Source of the DNA: JAEULH01 sp963746275
GTDB taxonomy: Bacteria > Pseudomonadota > Alphaproteobacteria > Rhodospirillales > Defluviicoccaceae
Length of the DNA stretch: 64,000 bases
Direction: 5' to 3'
NCBI GenBank assembly: GCA_963746275.1
Contig: CAVVAX010000025.1
Span: 66,448-130,447, forward strand
The notes under the pieces were generated by a model. That model ran no database searches. It worked only from the letters and a program-made list of their open reading frames with translations, and had not been told where the DNA came from. The number at the start of each line of letters is the position of its first letter. The stretch's first letter is position 1. The position numbers were made by a program, and so were the translations under genes. This document shows, piece by piece, positions 35,120-45,098 of the stretch.

Positions 35120-36524
35120 CGGCGCGCGTCCTCACCCCGCCCGCGGGCCAGGCCTCCGGGTCGATATCGAGATCCGGGAATTTGGCGGAGTCGAACACCG
35201 GCTTCACGCCGCTGGCGTACTGGGCGTCGAAGTCCTTCATCACCCTCAGCCCGATCCTGAACAGCAGCGCCAGCGCCGCGAGGTTCACCAGCGCGAGTAG
35301 GCCCATGGCGACGTCGGCAAAGGCGAACACCGTGCTCAGGTCCTGCAACGATCCCCAGAGCACCAGCGCGAGGACGAAGATGCGGTAGCCATTGAACAGC
35401 GTATGGTTCTCTTCGCTGAAGAAGTTGAGGCTATTCTCGCCGAGGTAGTAATTGTACATGATCGAGGTGAAGGCGAAGAGCAGCAGCGCGATGCTGACGA
35501 AGGACCGGCCCCACTCGCCCACCTCGCTGGCCAAAGCCGTCTGGGTCATGGCGACGCCGCCGACGTCGCTGCCGGGGGTGAGGACGCCGGAGAGCAGGAT
35601 GATCATCGCCGTGCAGGTGCACATGATCAGCGTGTCGATGAACACGCTGAACGACTGGACGATGCCCTGGTTGGCCGGGTGCGGGACGAAGGCGACGGCG
35701 GCGACGTTGGGGGCGCTGCCGAGCCCGGCCTCGTTGGAGAACAGCCCGCGCTTGACGCCCAGCATGATCGCAGCACCCATGCCGCCGGCGAACGCCGGCT
35801 CCAGGCCGAAGGCGCCGCGGAAGATCGAGGCGAAAACGCCGGGAACCGCGGCGATGTTGAGGCCGATGACGACCAGCGCCATGACGAAATAGCCGATCGC
35901 CATCACCGGGACGACGAACTCGGCGACCTCGGCGATGCGCTTGACGCCGCCGAAGATGATCAGCCCGAGGATGACGACCAGGCCGATGCCGCTGGCCAGC
36001 GGCGGGATGGCGAAGGCGTCCTGGAGCGAGGTCGCCACGGTGTAGGACTGCAGGGCGCAGAAGGCAAAGCCGAAGGTGACGAGCAGCAGCACGGAGAAGA
36101 CGATCGCCATCCACCGCTGCTTCAGCGCCCGCTCGATGTAGTAGGCCGGGCCGCCGCGATAGGTGCCATCGGGCTCGGCATTCTTGAACACCTGGGCCAG
36201 AGTGCACTCGAAGTAGCTCGTCGCCATGCCGACGAGGCCGACGATCCACATCCAGAAGATTGCGCCCGGCCCGCCGAGGCTGATGGCGACGGCGACGCCG
36301 GCGATGTTGCCGGCGCCGACCCGGCCGGCGACGCTGAGGGCCAGCGCCTGGAACGAGCTCAGATGGCCGGCCTCATGGCGGAAGGCCTGGCGGACGATCG
36401 AGAACATCTGGGCGAAGTAGCGGAACTGGACGAAGCGCGAGACCACGGTGAAGACGAGGCCAAGCGCGATCAGGGCGACGATGATGATTTTGCCCCACAG
36501 CAGGTCATTGATCGTTTCGAGCAT
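35088..36524 (-). CDS. Alanine/glycine:cation symporter (AgcS family)
   Basis: Sodium- or proton-coupled amino-acid importer of 478 aa with about 10-11 membrane helices. The family signature GRVGAGNIAGVAVAISLGGPGAIFWMW is split here across residues 66-93, and NEAGLGSAPNVAAVA is the second conserved segment. The overlap with ansA suggests it brings in asparagine or a related amino acid, but the family's usual substrates are alanine and glycine. Confidence 0.9.
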   Translation of the reverse strand: MLETINDLLWGKIIIVALIALGLVFTVVSRFVQFRYFAQMFSIVRQAFRHEAGHLSSFQALALSVAGRVGAGNIAGVAVAISLGGPGAIFWMWIVGLVGMATSYFECTLAQVFKNAEPDGTYRGGPAYYIERALKQRWMAIVFSVLLLVTFGFAFCALQSYTVATSLQDAFAIPPLASGIGLVVILGLIIFGGVKRIAEVAEFVVPVMAIGYFVMALVVIGLNIAAVPGVFASIFRGAFGLEPAFAGGMGAAIMLGVKRGLFSNEAGLGSAPNVAAVAFVPHPANQGIVQSFSVFIDTLIMCTCTAMIILLSGVLTPGSDVGGVAMTQTALASEVGEWGRSFVSIALLLFAFTSIMYNYYLGENSLNFFSEENHTLFNGYRIFVLALVLWGSLQDLSTVFAFADVAMGLLALVNLAALALLFRIGLRVMKDFDAQYASGVKPVFDSAKFPDLDIDPEAWPAGGVRTRADGIDPTARHA

Positions 36525-36811
36525 GATGGCCTCCCTGATCCGTTGCTGTTCGCCTAGCTTTGCCAGCCGGCGTCTTGTTGCGGCCGAGGGCGCTGCGCCG
36601 CCCTCAACGCCATAGTCCAGCGACCGAGGCTAAGGCAACCAGAACGGGCAGACCCATTGCATTTGCGAGGCTCGTTGTGGCTTTTGCAAAGAACTCGCAA
36701 AGTAGTTGGTTGAAGAACCCGATTGGGCTATATCCCATCGAGAAGTTCGCGCATCCGGAGACACGGAAAAATTCCAAACCAGGCCATCACCCAGTTGCTG
36801 AGCGCGCGCCA
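36525..36811. other. Divergent intergenic region, agcS / GGDEF-EAL gene
   Basis: This 287-bp gap must carry promoters in both directions. It is lower in GC than its surroundings (for example TTTTGCAAAGAACTCGCAAA and GGCTATATCCCATCGAG). TATATC at 36729 may be a -10 element for the plus-strand gene, but no clear -35 was found. No coding frame is seen. Confidence 0.4.
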
Positions 36812-39433
36812 GTGACGCGCCGGATCATGGCGCCTGTGGTCGCGCTCTTCGTTCTCGGCCTCGCCGGCATCGTCGTCATGACCGGCTCTGGCCGCCCGCG
36901 GCCGCGACGAGGATGCGCGCGAGGACCTCCCGCGCTCCGCTGCGTGGACGGTCGTGGAGGCGAAGAACAGGCTCGGCGACCTGACCCTCGACTATGCCCA
37001 GTCCGATGAGTCCTTTGCCTACCTCCGGGACGGCGTCGACGAGGCCTGGGCACGGGCGAACATCAGCGCCTCGTCGCACAACATCTACGTGATCGAGCAC
37101 GTCTACGTCTTCGACCGGGAAGACCGCCTGGTCTTCGCCTCGCACAGCGCACCATCGCCCGCCGACGAAGCCTCGCCAGATGTCGGCACGCACGAGGAGC
37201 TTGGCCGGCTGCTTTTGGCGGCCCGAACGGCGGGGGCCAAGGACCCGACAAGGGGCCTGGAGGTTCGCCCGGTGCGCTGCATGGCCAGGTGCACTTGGCC
37301 GGCGCCGCGCTGATCCAGCCGCAGGACGCGACGAAGGCGATCGCGCCGGACCAGGCGTCCGTCCTCGTTTTCGTGCGGGAGTTCTCGCCCCGCTTTCTCA
37401 GCCGCCTCGGCGGCGCCGAGACCTTGCCGTTCCTGAGGGTGTCGGCATCGGCGGACGCGGCAGCGGGTGAGCTCATGCTGCCGCTGACATCCGACGAGCC
37501 GCTGCGGACGATCGGCTACCTGATCTGGCGGCCGCGCTTGCCGGGTACGGAGTTGCTCCGGGCCGCCGCCGCCCCGGTGGCCGGGACGGGCCTGCTGATG
37601 GTTGCCCTGCTGGCTCTGGTGCTGAACCGCGCGCGGCGCGCCGGGATGGCCCTGGACACGGCGGTGGCCGACCTGACCCGGGCGCGGGCGACGCTTGAGC
37701 AGGAGGTGGAGGCGCGCACCGCCGAGCTGCGCGAGGCCGAGGCGCGCTACCGGGGCATCATCGAGAACGCGGTCGAGGGCATCTTCCAGCTCACGCCGGA
37801 GGGGCGCTTCATCAACGCCAACCCGTCCATGGCCAAGATCCTCGGCTACGACAGCCCGGAGCACATGCTGGCCCAGGCCACCGCCGAGACGATCCTGCCC
37901 GAGCCCGCGCGCGCGGCATTCGACAGGGTGATCGCGGCCTTCGGCAAGGTCGCCGACTTCGTCAGCGAGGTCATCCGCCCCGACGGCACCAAGACGTGGA
38001 TCGCGCAGAACACCCGTGCCGTCCTCGGCCCCGATGGCCGCCCGGCCTACTACGAGGGCATGGCCGTCGACATCACCGCGAGGCGCGAGGCCGAGGAAAA
38101 GCTGATCAAGAACGCGTTCCACGACGCCCTCACCGGCCTGCCCAACCGCTTCCTGTTCTTCGAGCGGCTGAGCCAGGTCGTCGCCTCGCGCCAGCGCGGC
38201 TCCGGCACCGCGTTCGCCGTGCTGTTTCTCGACTGCGACCGCTTCAAGCTGATCAACGACAGCTTCGGCCACCTCGCCGGCGACAACCTGCTCATCGCGC
38301 TCAGCCGCCGCCTGCACCAGCGCCTCCGCCCGGCGGACATGCTGGCCCGCCTCGGCGGCGACGAGTTCGCCGTCCTGATCGAAAGCCAGGGGATGCCGGA
38401 GAGCGCGCTGGCGCTGGCCGAGCGCATCCACGACGCCTGCCGCCAGCCCATGGAGCTTGAAGGAGACGAGGTCTTCGTCAGCGTCAGCATCGGGATCGCT
38501 GTCGGCCACGAGGGCGCCTACAAGGAGGCGCATGCGCTCCTGCGCGACGCCGACATCGCCATGTACAGGGCCAAGGACCAGGGCGGCGGCAGGACCGTGC
38601 TGTTCGAGCCGGGCATGCACCAGGCCGTGTTGACCCGGATGTGGGTGGAAACCGAGCTGCGCCATGCGCTTGAGCGGGGCGAGTTCGTGGTCTACTACCA
38701 GCCGATCATCGCGCTGAAGGAGAAACGCATCGCCGGCTTCGAGGCGCTGGTGCGCTGGAGCCACCCCTCCCGCGGCCTGATCCCGCCCGGCAACTTCATC
38801 CCGACGGCGGAAGAAACCGGCATGATCGTCCCGATTGGCGAGCATGTCCTGGAGGAGGCGTGCTCTCTGGCGGCGAGCTGGCGCCGCCGCCATGGGCAGC
38901 GCGCCGAGGGCCTGTTCATGTCGGTCAACGTCGCCGCGGCGCAGCTCGACCGCCACGATACCCACGGCCGGGTCGCCCGCATCCTCGCCCGTACGGGACT
39001 GCCGGGCGAAAGTCTGAAGCTTGAGATCACCGAGTCGGCGATGATGTCCAACCCGCTCGAGGTGCACAAGACGCTGAACGAGATCGCCAAGCTCGGGGTA
39101 CAGTTCTGCGTTGACGACTTTGGCACCGGCTACTCGTCGCTGAGCCACCTGCACACCTTCCCGGTCGGCACGCTGAAGATCGACCGCGCCTTCACCAACA
39201 GGCTTATGGCCGGGCGCGAGCACGCCGAACTGGTGCGCACCATCCTGCTGCTCGCCGAAAACTTGGGGATGACCGTCATCGCCGAGGGCATCGAGACCTT
39301 GATGCAATGCGAGTGGCTCCACGCCGCCGGCTGCCCATTCGGCCAGGGCTTCTACTTCGGGGTGCCGGTCGACTACCGCACCGCCAGCGAGATGCTCGCC
39401 CATGACCTCGTCGGCAACGTCGCCTACGGCTAG
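36812..39433 (+). CDS. Membrane CHASE4-PAS-GGDEF-EAL cyclic-di-GMP protein, two apparent frameshifts
   Basis: Inner-membrane sensor that could make and break cyclic di-GMP. An N-terminal helix (APVVALFVLGLAGIVVM) is followed, after a one-base shift near 36885, by a periplasmic CHASE4-like domain (LDYAQSDESFAYLRDGVDE); a second shift near 37250-37270 brings the frame back. From 37289 the frame is continuous: second helix (GTGLLMVALLALVLN), PAS (IIENAVEGIFQLTPEG), GGDEF with an intact RLGGDEFAVLIES motif, and EAL with intact EALVRWSHP and DDFGTGYSSL. Start GTG 36812 or ATG 36827. The two shifts cancel in length, so the restored protein has about 873 aa. Confidence 0.87.
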
Positions 39434-39485
39434 GGCCGCATGTTCTCCGTGGTTGTGCCGTTGATGAGCCGTCATGACCGGACTT

Positions 39486-39550
39486 GGCCTCGCTAGGCGA
39501 GGCCGGACCCGCCGGATGCACTCGGCGGGTTACGCCTGCGGCTAACCCGT
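39486..39550. repeat. Two adjacent palindromes between convergent genes
   Basis: GGCCTCGC-TAG-GCGAGGCC (39486-39504) is a perfect 8-bp hairpin. About 25 bp later GGGTTACGCC and GGCTAACCC form a second inverted repeat. They sit between the ends of the GGDEF-EAL gene and bolA and may act as a two-way transcription stop, although there is no T-tract. Confidence 0.5.
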
Positions 39551-39551
39551 C

Positions 39552-39836
39552 CTACATCGCAAGGCGCGCGGCTTCCTCGGGCGTGAACAGGCGCAGGCTC
39601 AGGGCATGGACCGGGCCGGACAGCTCCTCGGCGAGGATCTGGTGCACCCAGCGTTGGCGTTCGAGCCGCGACTTGCCGGCGAAGGCGGCGGCGACGACGT
39701 CGACGTTGAAGTGGCTCTCGCCGCCGGGCCGGGCGCCGGCATGGCCGGCGTGGCGGCCCGAGTCGTCGACGACGCGCAGCTGCATCGGGGCAAGCGCGTC
39801 CCGAAGCTTGTTTTCGATGGTGCTGGCGACGCTCAT
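39552..39836 (-). CDS. bolA: BolA family protein
   Basis: Small stress and iron-sulfur regulator that pairs with monothiol glutaredoxins. The 94-aa protein (ATG 39836) has the BolA pattern: an N-terminal helix ENKLRDALAPMQLRVVDDS, a His-rich Gly loop, SHFNVDVVAAAFAGKSRLERQRWVHQIL and a C-terminal ELSGPVHALSLRLFTPEE. It is divergent from a DnaJ-like gene, as in other alphaproteobacteria. Confidence 0.93.
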   Translation of the reverse strand: MSVASTIENKLRDALAPMQLRVVDDSGRHAGHAGARPGGESHFNVDVVAAAFAGKSRLERQRWVHQILAEELSGPVHALSLRLFTPEEAARLAM

Positions 39837-39967
39837 GGCGGGCGGCCTTGCTGCGATGCGGCGCATCTCTCGTAGCCCGCGGCCGCCGAAAGCGCAAGAC
39901 CACGTGCGTTGGCCGGCCGCCGGCGCCGCTTCTTGCGCCGCCTGGGGGCAGAACCCATAGTATCGAC

Positions 39968-40543
39968 ATGCCGCACGCCCTCGGCCGAGCACCCCGAACG
40001 CGCAAGCCGAACCTGGCGGAGATGCCGGTTCGCGAGGCGCGTGGTTGCGACTGGCCGGGGTGCGATGCCGGCGGCGAGTTCCGCGCCCCCCGCGCCCGTG
40101 ACCGGCTGACGGAGTACTTCTGGTTCTGCCTCGACCATGTCCGCGACTACAACTCTTCCTGGAATTACTACCAGGGCATGAGCGAGAATGAGATCGAGGC
40201 CGACATCCGCGCCGACACCGTCTGGCGGCGGCCCTCGTGGCCCTTTCTCAAGGCGTTGCATCGGGCGACGATCCGGCCCAGTCCGCTGTTCGATGACCTC
40301 GGCGGCGGCGCCGAGGCGCCCAGGTCCGCGGAGGAGCAGCGGTGGGTGGCAACGCCCGAGGGCCGGGCCCTGGCCGTTCTCGAGCTGGCGCCGCCGGTCA
40401 CTATTGCCGCCGTCAAGGCGCGTTACAAGATGCTGGTGAAAAAGCATCACCCCGACGCAAACGGGGGCGCCAAGGCCGCCGAGGAGCGTTTCAAGCAGAT
40501 CAACGAAGCCTACCGCACCGTCCTGAGCGCACTTCAGACATGA
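39968..40543 (+). CDS. DnaJ-domain protein upstream of cobS
   Basis: A 191-aa protein from ATG 39968. The N-terminal two thirds include CDWPGCDAGGEFRAPR and EYFWFCLDHVRDYN, a Cys/His-containing segment that may bind a metal; the last 60 residues are a J-domain with the HPD motif in KKHHPDANGG, so it probably stimulates a DnaK-type chaperone. A DnaJ-like gene between bolA and cobS is a conserved arrangement in alphaproteobacteria. Confidence 0.88.
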   Translation: MPHALGRAPRTRKPNLAEMPVREARGCDWPGCDAGGEFRAPRARDRLTEYFWFCLDHVRDYNSSWNYYQGMSENEIEADIRADTVWRRPSWPFLKALHRATIRPSPLFDDLGGGAEAPRSAEEQRWVATPEGRALAVLELAPPVTIAAVKARYKMLVKKHHPDANGGAKAAEERFKQINEAYRTVLSALQT

Positions 40544-40594
40544 CGGGTTCAGGGCCCGCCGACATCCGGACCACAACACGGGAATGAGCCACCC

Positions 40595-41596
40595 ATGACT
40601 GCTTTCGGCGGCCTGGCCGGTCAGCCCCCGGTCCTCGACGCGCCCGACATCACCGTGTCGGTGCGTCAGACCTTCAGCATCGACAGCGACATGGAGGTTC
40701 CGGCCTTCAGTGTCGCCGACGATCATGTTCCCGACGTGGACGACGCCTACCGGTTCGATCGCGACACCACGCTCGCGATCCTTGCCGGTTTCGCCTTCAA
40801 CCGGCGGGTTTTGGTGCAGGGCTATCACGGCACGGGCAAGTCGACCCACATCGAGCAGGTGGCCGCCCGGCTCAACTGGCAGTGCATCCGCGTCAACCTC
40901 GACAGCCACATCAGCCGCATCGACATGGTCGGCCGCGACGCGATCGTGCTCAAGGAAGGCGCGCAGGTTACCGAGTTCCGCGAAGGCATCCTGCCGTGGG
41001 CGCTGCAGCGGCCGGCGGCGCTGGTGTTCGACGAGTACGATGCCGGCCGCCCGGACGTGATGTTCGTCATCCAGCGGGTGCTCGAGGTCGAGGGCAAGCT
41101 GACCCTGCTCGACCAGAACCGGGTGCTGCGGCCGCATCCCTACTTCCGCCTGTTCGCCACGACCAACACCGTCGGCCTGGGCGATACCACCGGCCTCTAT
41201 CACGGGACTCAGCAGATCAACCAGGGGCAAATGGACCGCTGGAACATCGTCGCTACCCTCAACTACCTGCCCCACGACGACGAGTTGGAAATCGTCCTGG
41301 CGAAGGTGCCGGCCTACGCCACCAAGGACGGGCGGGCGATGGTCTCGGCCATGGTCGAACTCGCCGACCTCACCCGCGCCGGCTTCATCAATGGCGACAT
41401 CTCGACGGTGATGTCGCCGCGAACGGTCATCACCTGGGCGGAGAACGCGCAGATCTTTGGCGACATCGGCGCGGCGTTCCGGCTGACCTTCCTCAACAAG
41501 TGCGATGAGCTGGAACGGGCGACGGTCGCCGAGTACTACCAGCGGTGCTTCGGCGCGGAGCTGCCGGATTCGGCCATGCGCGCGGTCGCGCGGTAA
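40595..41596 (+). CDS. cobS: Cobaltochelatase AAA+ subunit CobS
   Basis: ATPase subunit of the aerobic cobaltochelatase that inserts cobalt into hydrogenobyrinic acid a,c-diamide. The 333-aa MoxR-like AAA+ protein has Walker A QGYHGTGKSTH near residue 75, Walker B LVFDEYDAG, and sensor FATTNTVGLGD. It is followed by cobT with a four-base gap. The large metal-binding subunit CobN is not in the window. Confidence 0.95.
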   Translation: MTAFGGLAGQPPVLDAPDITVSVRQTFSIDSDMEVPAFSVADDHVPDVDDAYRFDRDTTLAILAGFAFNRRVLVQGYHGTGKSTHIEQVAARLNWQCIRVNLDSHISRIDMVGRDAIVLKEGAQVTEFREGILPWALQRPAALVFDEYDAGRPDVMFVIQRVLEVEGKLTLLDQNRVLRPHPYFRLFATTNTVGLGDTTGLYHGTQQINQGQMDRWNIVATLNYLPHDDELEIVLAKVPAYATKDGRAMVSAMVELADLTRAGFINGDISTVMSPRTVITWAENAQIFGDIGAAFRLTFLNKCDELERATVAEYYQRCFGAELPDSAMRAVAR

Positions 41597-41600
41597 CGCC

Positions 41601-43491
41601 GTGCAGCGCGACGAAGACACCGGCGCGCTGGTCAGGCGGGTCACCGCCGCGACCCTGAAGGCGGTCTCCGGGCGCGGCGACGTCACCGTGACGTTCGCCG
41701 CCGGCGAGGCCAATCTTCGCGGCGCCCGCGTCAAGCTGCCAGCGCCGCCATCGCGCTCCGGCCGCGCCGAGGTGGCCAGATTGCGCGGCCTCGCCGACAA
41801 CGCCGCGCTGACGCTGCGCTACCACGACGCCGGCCTGCACGGCAAGCTGGTGCCGACGGCGCCGCCGGCGCGCGCTATCTTCGACGCGGTCGAGGAGGTG
41901 CGGGTTCAGGCCATCGGCAGCCGGAAGATGGCCGGGGTCGCCGCCAATCTCGACGCGCTGCTCGAGGAAAGCTGCCGGGCCAAGGGCTTCGGCCGGCCGG
42001 ACGCGGGCGACGAGACCTTTTTCACCGAGGCGGTGAGCCTGCTCGTGCGCGAGCGGCTGCTGGGCGGGCGCTCCCCGGCCGCCGCAGAGGTGCTGCTCGA
42101 GCGCTGGCGTCCGCTGCTGCAGGAGCGCTGCAGCGAGCAGCTTAGCCATATCGGCGAGGCCGTCGGCGACCAGCGAGCCTTCGCCGCCATGGTCCTGCAG
42201 ATGATGCGCTCGCTCGGGCTGATGGACGACGAGCCGTTCGCCCCCGAGAACGAGGAGAGCCCTGAACAAGGCGACGAGGAGGACCAGTCGGAGCAGTCGC
42301 AGTCCCGCTCGCAGAGCGCCGAGGGCGGCGGCGCCGACATGGCGATGTCGTCCGCCGGCGGCTCGGATGGGGATGCGGCGCAGCAGGTCGCCGAGCAGGC
42401 GGCGGGCGACGAGCAGGATCCGGGGCAAGGCGGCGAGACCCCGGCGGGGCCATCGGTCGCGGCGCAACCAGTTCGACCCGCGCACCGCCCAGGACTTTGC
42501 CGGCTACAGGCCTTACACCACCGACTACGACGAGATCGTCGAGGCGACGAAGCTCTGCGACGGCGACGAACTCGCCCGGCTGCGCACCCAGCTCGATCAG
42601 CAGCTCAGCAACCTGCAGGGCGTGGTCGCCCGTCTCGCCAACCGCCTGCAGCGCCGGCTGCTCGCCCGCCAGACCCGGGCCTGGCAGTTCGACCTGGAGG
42701 ACGGCCTGCTCAACTCGGGCAGGCTGGCCCGCGTCGTCGCCGACCCGATGTACCCGTTGAGCTTCAAGCAGGAGCAGGAGACCGAGTTCCGCGACACCGT
42801 CGTCAGCCTGCTCATCGACAATTCCGGATCCATGCGCGGCCGGCCAATCTCGGTCGCGGCGATGAGCGCCGACATCCTGGCCCGGACGCTGGAGCGCTGC
42901 GGTGTGAAGGTCGAGATCCTGGGCTTCACCACCAAGGCCTGGAAGGGCGGCATGGCCCGTGAGCGCTGGGTCGCCGACGGCCGCGGCAAGTACCCAGGCC
43001 GGCTCAACGACCTGCGCCATATCGTCTACAAAGGCGCTGACCAGCCGTGGCGGCGGGTGCGGCGCAACCTCGGGCTGATGCTGCGCGAGGGGCTCTTGAA
43101 GGAGAACATCGACGGCGAAGCGTTGCTGTGGGCGCACGACCGCTTGCTCGCCCGGTCGGAGCAGCGGCGGATTCTGATGGTGATCTCCGACGGGGCGCCG
43201 GTCGACGATGCGACGCTGTCGGCCAATCCCGGCAACTTCCTCGAACGGCACCTGCGCGCCGTGATCGATTGGATCGAGACCCGCTCGCCGGTCGAACTCA
43301 CCGCCATCGGCATCGGCCACGACGTCACTCGCTACTACCGCCGGGCGGTCACCATCGTCGACGCCGAGGAGCTGGGCGGGACGATGCTGCAGAATCTGGC
43401 CGACCTGTTCGACGAACATCTTGGCCCGCGCGCCGCGCCGAGGGTGGCGCCGACCCCGATCACCGGCCGCCGCGCCGGCTGGCCGCGGTAG
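41601..43491 (+). CDS. cobT: Cobaltochelatase subunit CobT (apparent frameshift)
   Basis: Partner of CobS with a von Willebrand factor A domain. It starts at GTG 41601, four bases after cobS. The N-terminal half reads AVEEVRVQAIGSRKMAGVA and an acidic Glu/Asp/Gln-rich linker. At 42446-42449 (a GGGG run) the frame moves by one base; beyond it come FDPRTAQDFAGYRPYTT and the VWA domain with MIDAS motif DNSGSMRGRP and ISDGAPVDD. The extent is one above a multiple of three; removing one G gives about 629 aa, the usual size. Confidence 0.92.
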
Positions 43492-43653
43492 GCGGTACGG
43501 CCGCAAAGGCCCTCGCCCGCGGCGCTAAGCCGTGGGAGAGCGGGAGGAGGGCCCCGCGGAAGCGGGCGGAGGGCCTGAGGGCAAGCCGCCCGTCATGCAG
43601 TCGCCGCGGCCCGTTGCGGGGGCTTGGCCGAGCCGCTAAGGTCTGCGGCGCGT

Positions 43654-43727
43654 TGGGGCGTGGCCAAGAGGTAAGGCACCGGATTTTGGTTCCGGGATCG
43701 GAGGTTCGAATCCTCCCGCCCCAGCCA
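43654..43727 (+). tRNA. tRNA-Gln (anticodon TTG)
   Basis: The cloverleaf closes fully: acceptor TGGGGCG pairs with CGCCCCA, the anticodon stem CCGGA/TCCGG holds loop TTTTGGT with anticodon TTG, and the T arm is GGAGG-TTCGAAT-CCTCC. The discriminator is G and the CCA end is encoded. It lies 162 bp after cobT, preceded by GC-rich sequence with no clear promoter. Confidence 0.97.
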
Positions 43728-43791
43728 CAACCGTCCGCGAACCGGGTACAGCGTTCCCGAGGCAGGCTGGGGGGAGGCGCCAGCCCAGCCG

Positions 43792-44274
43792 TCAGCCGCT
43801 CTGGAGGTGCGCCTCGAGGAGGCCCAGGTCCCTGTCGATGCCGAGCGAGATATCGGTGAACACGGCCCCGGTGACGATGTCACCGAACGCCGCAGCGGCT
43901 TGGTCGAGGGCGGCGCGGATGAGCCGGCCGAATGCCGCCAGCGCGGTGGCGAGCGCGTCCAGGTGCTCACGACCGCCGGCGATGCCGAGTGGATACGGCG
44001 CGAGGGTCGACGCTTTCGCAACCGCCTGCACCGTTCCCAGCGCGGTGCCACCAAGCGCAGTGGCCCGCTCGGCGAGCATGTCGATATACCTCTCCAACCG
44101 GCCGGCAACCTGGTCGAACAACTCGTGCAGAGCAATGAAGCTGGAACCCTTTACGTTCCAGTGCGCTTGCTTGGCCTGCAGCTTCAGGTCGATGGCATCG
44201 GCAAGCCGGGCATTTAGCAAGTCGACCAGCTGCTGGCGCGTGTTCTCGGCGATATCGATCCTGGTCTGGTACAT
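43792..44274 (-). CDS. dps: Dps family DNA-protection/ferritin-like protein
   Basis: Dodecameric miniferritin that stores iron and protects DNA in starvation or oxidative stress. From ATG 44274 it has 160 aa. The ferroxidase-site residues are visible in LKLQAKQAHWNVKGSSFIALHELFDQ (split here by length limits: QAHWNVKG and ALHELFDQ), and the C-terminal helices are complete. An upstream GTG would add about ten residues without homology. A small palindrome stands upstream. Confidence 0.93.
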   Translation of the reverse strand: MYQTRIDIAENTRQQLVDLLNARLADAIDLKLQAKQAHWNVKGSSFIALHELFDQVAGRLERYIDMLAERATALGGTALGTVQAVAKASTLAPYPLGIAGGREHLDALATALAAFGRLIRAALDQAAAAFGDIVTGAVFTDISLGIDRDLGLLEAHLQSG

Positions 44275-44310
44275 TTCGCCGTTCCCTTCACGGTCCCGAT
44301 CCAAATATTG

Positions 44311-44320
44311 TGGACGTCCA
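44311..44320. promoter_or_regulatory. Possible operator palindrome upstream of dps
   Basis: TGGACGTCCA is a perfect 10-bp palindrome flanked by ATATTG and TTGTAG, 37 bp upstream of the dps ATG, in a short AT-rich patch. Position fits a stress or iron regulator site, but it matches no consensus I can name. Confidence 0.3.
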
Positions 44321-44405
44321 TTGTAGTTAAGGCAGCGGCTCTTGCCCCGTTTTTTCTCCTTCCGCTCAGGACCGCATGGAGGCTGCCCGCTGGCCGATCC
44401 AGGCC

Positions 44406-45098
44406 CTAACCGATGACGGCAACGGCGACCAAACGACCGCCGGACGTTATGGTCTGGTTTGGGCCTAGGCTCATGGTCTGGGGGCTGAACGTGGTCGGTA
44501 TGGTCAGCGTGCCGTTGGTGTCCAACGTCTGTCGTGCGAACGGCGCAAGACCGGCGAACGCCAGGCCCGTCGAGCCCGCGTCGAGACCGGAGAGGGACAA
44601 GTTCAAGGCGTTCTCGGGCAAGCCGCTTATTTCCATGGTGACGTCGGCCTCAGACCGGTTGGTGATGCTGAACACCTCGGTCACGCTGACCACTGCCACA
44701 GCGCTGCCCGTGGAAGGCGGTGCTGTTGCACGGACAACCGCGTCTCCCCCATCACGCAATTGAATCGATGCGCCTGGCTCGATGGAAAACGGCACACTGG
44801 GTTGAAATGAAAGTGGAACCTGCCCCGTCTGTGGCGTGGCAATGTCCAGCGCATGATGGGCAAGGGTCTCTGCGGTGTCGACGCGCTCCAAAGTCAAAGA
44901 AAACAGCGCAGAAGCCGTAGTAGTTGGACCGACGCTGCTTACCGAAATAAAGCCCTGATCATTAAGCGCCAAAGTTAATTCTGCAACTATTCCATCTGAT
45001 GTGTTGGTGAAAGTCAGCATTGTCGAGCCGACAACCTGAGACGCGGCCTCGATCGGCACCGCGTTCGGTGGCATTACTCCGGGTGGACCGTTGCTCAT
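44406..45098 (-). CDS. Beta-rich protein of unknown function
   Basis: An unrecognised 230-aa protein from ATG 45098. It has no signal peptide or membrane helix. It is rich in Ser, Thr, Ala and Val and consists of alternating strands (STMLTFTNTSDGIVAELTLA, SVTEVFSITNRSEADVTMEI), which suggests two or three immunoglobulin-like beta-sandwich domains. There is no cysteine. GC content and third-position GC are below those of neighbours, a possible sign of transfer. Its ATG overlaps the stop of a small upstream frame (TAATG). Confidence 0.6.
   Translation of the reverse strand: MSNGPPGVMPPNAVPIEAASQVVGSTMLTFTNTSDGIVAELTLALNDQGFISVSSVGPTTTASALFSLTLERVDTAETLAHHALDIATPQTGQVPLSFQPSVPFSIEPGASIQLRDGGDAVVRATAPPSTGSAVAVVSVTEVFSITNRSEADVTMEISGLPENALNLSLSGLDAGSTGLAFAGLAPFARQTLDTNGTLTIPTTFSPQTMSLGPNQTITSGGRLVAVAVIG

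Noticed and set aside
35403..36557. Asp/Glu-rich plus-strand frame (384 codons) opposite the symporter gene
   Set aside because: Composition is that of an antisense frame of a GC-rich membrane protein gene; the symporter is certain.
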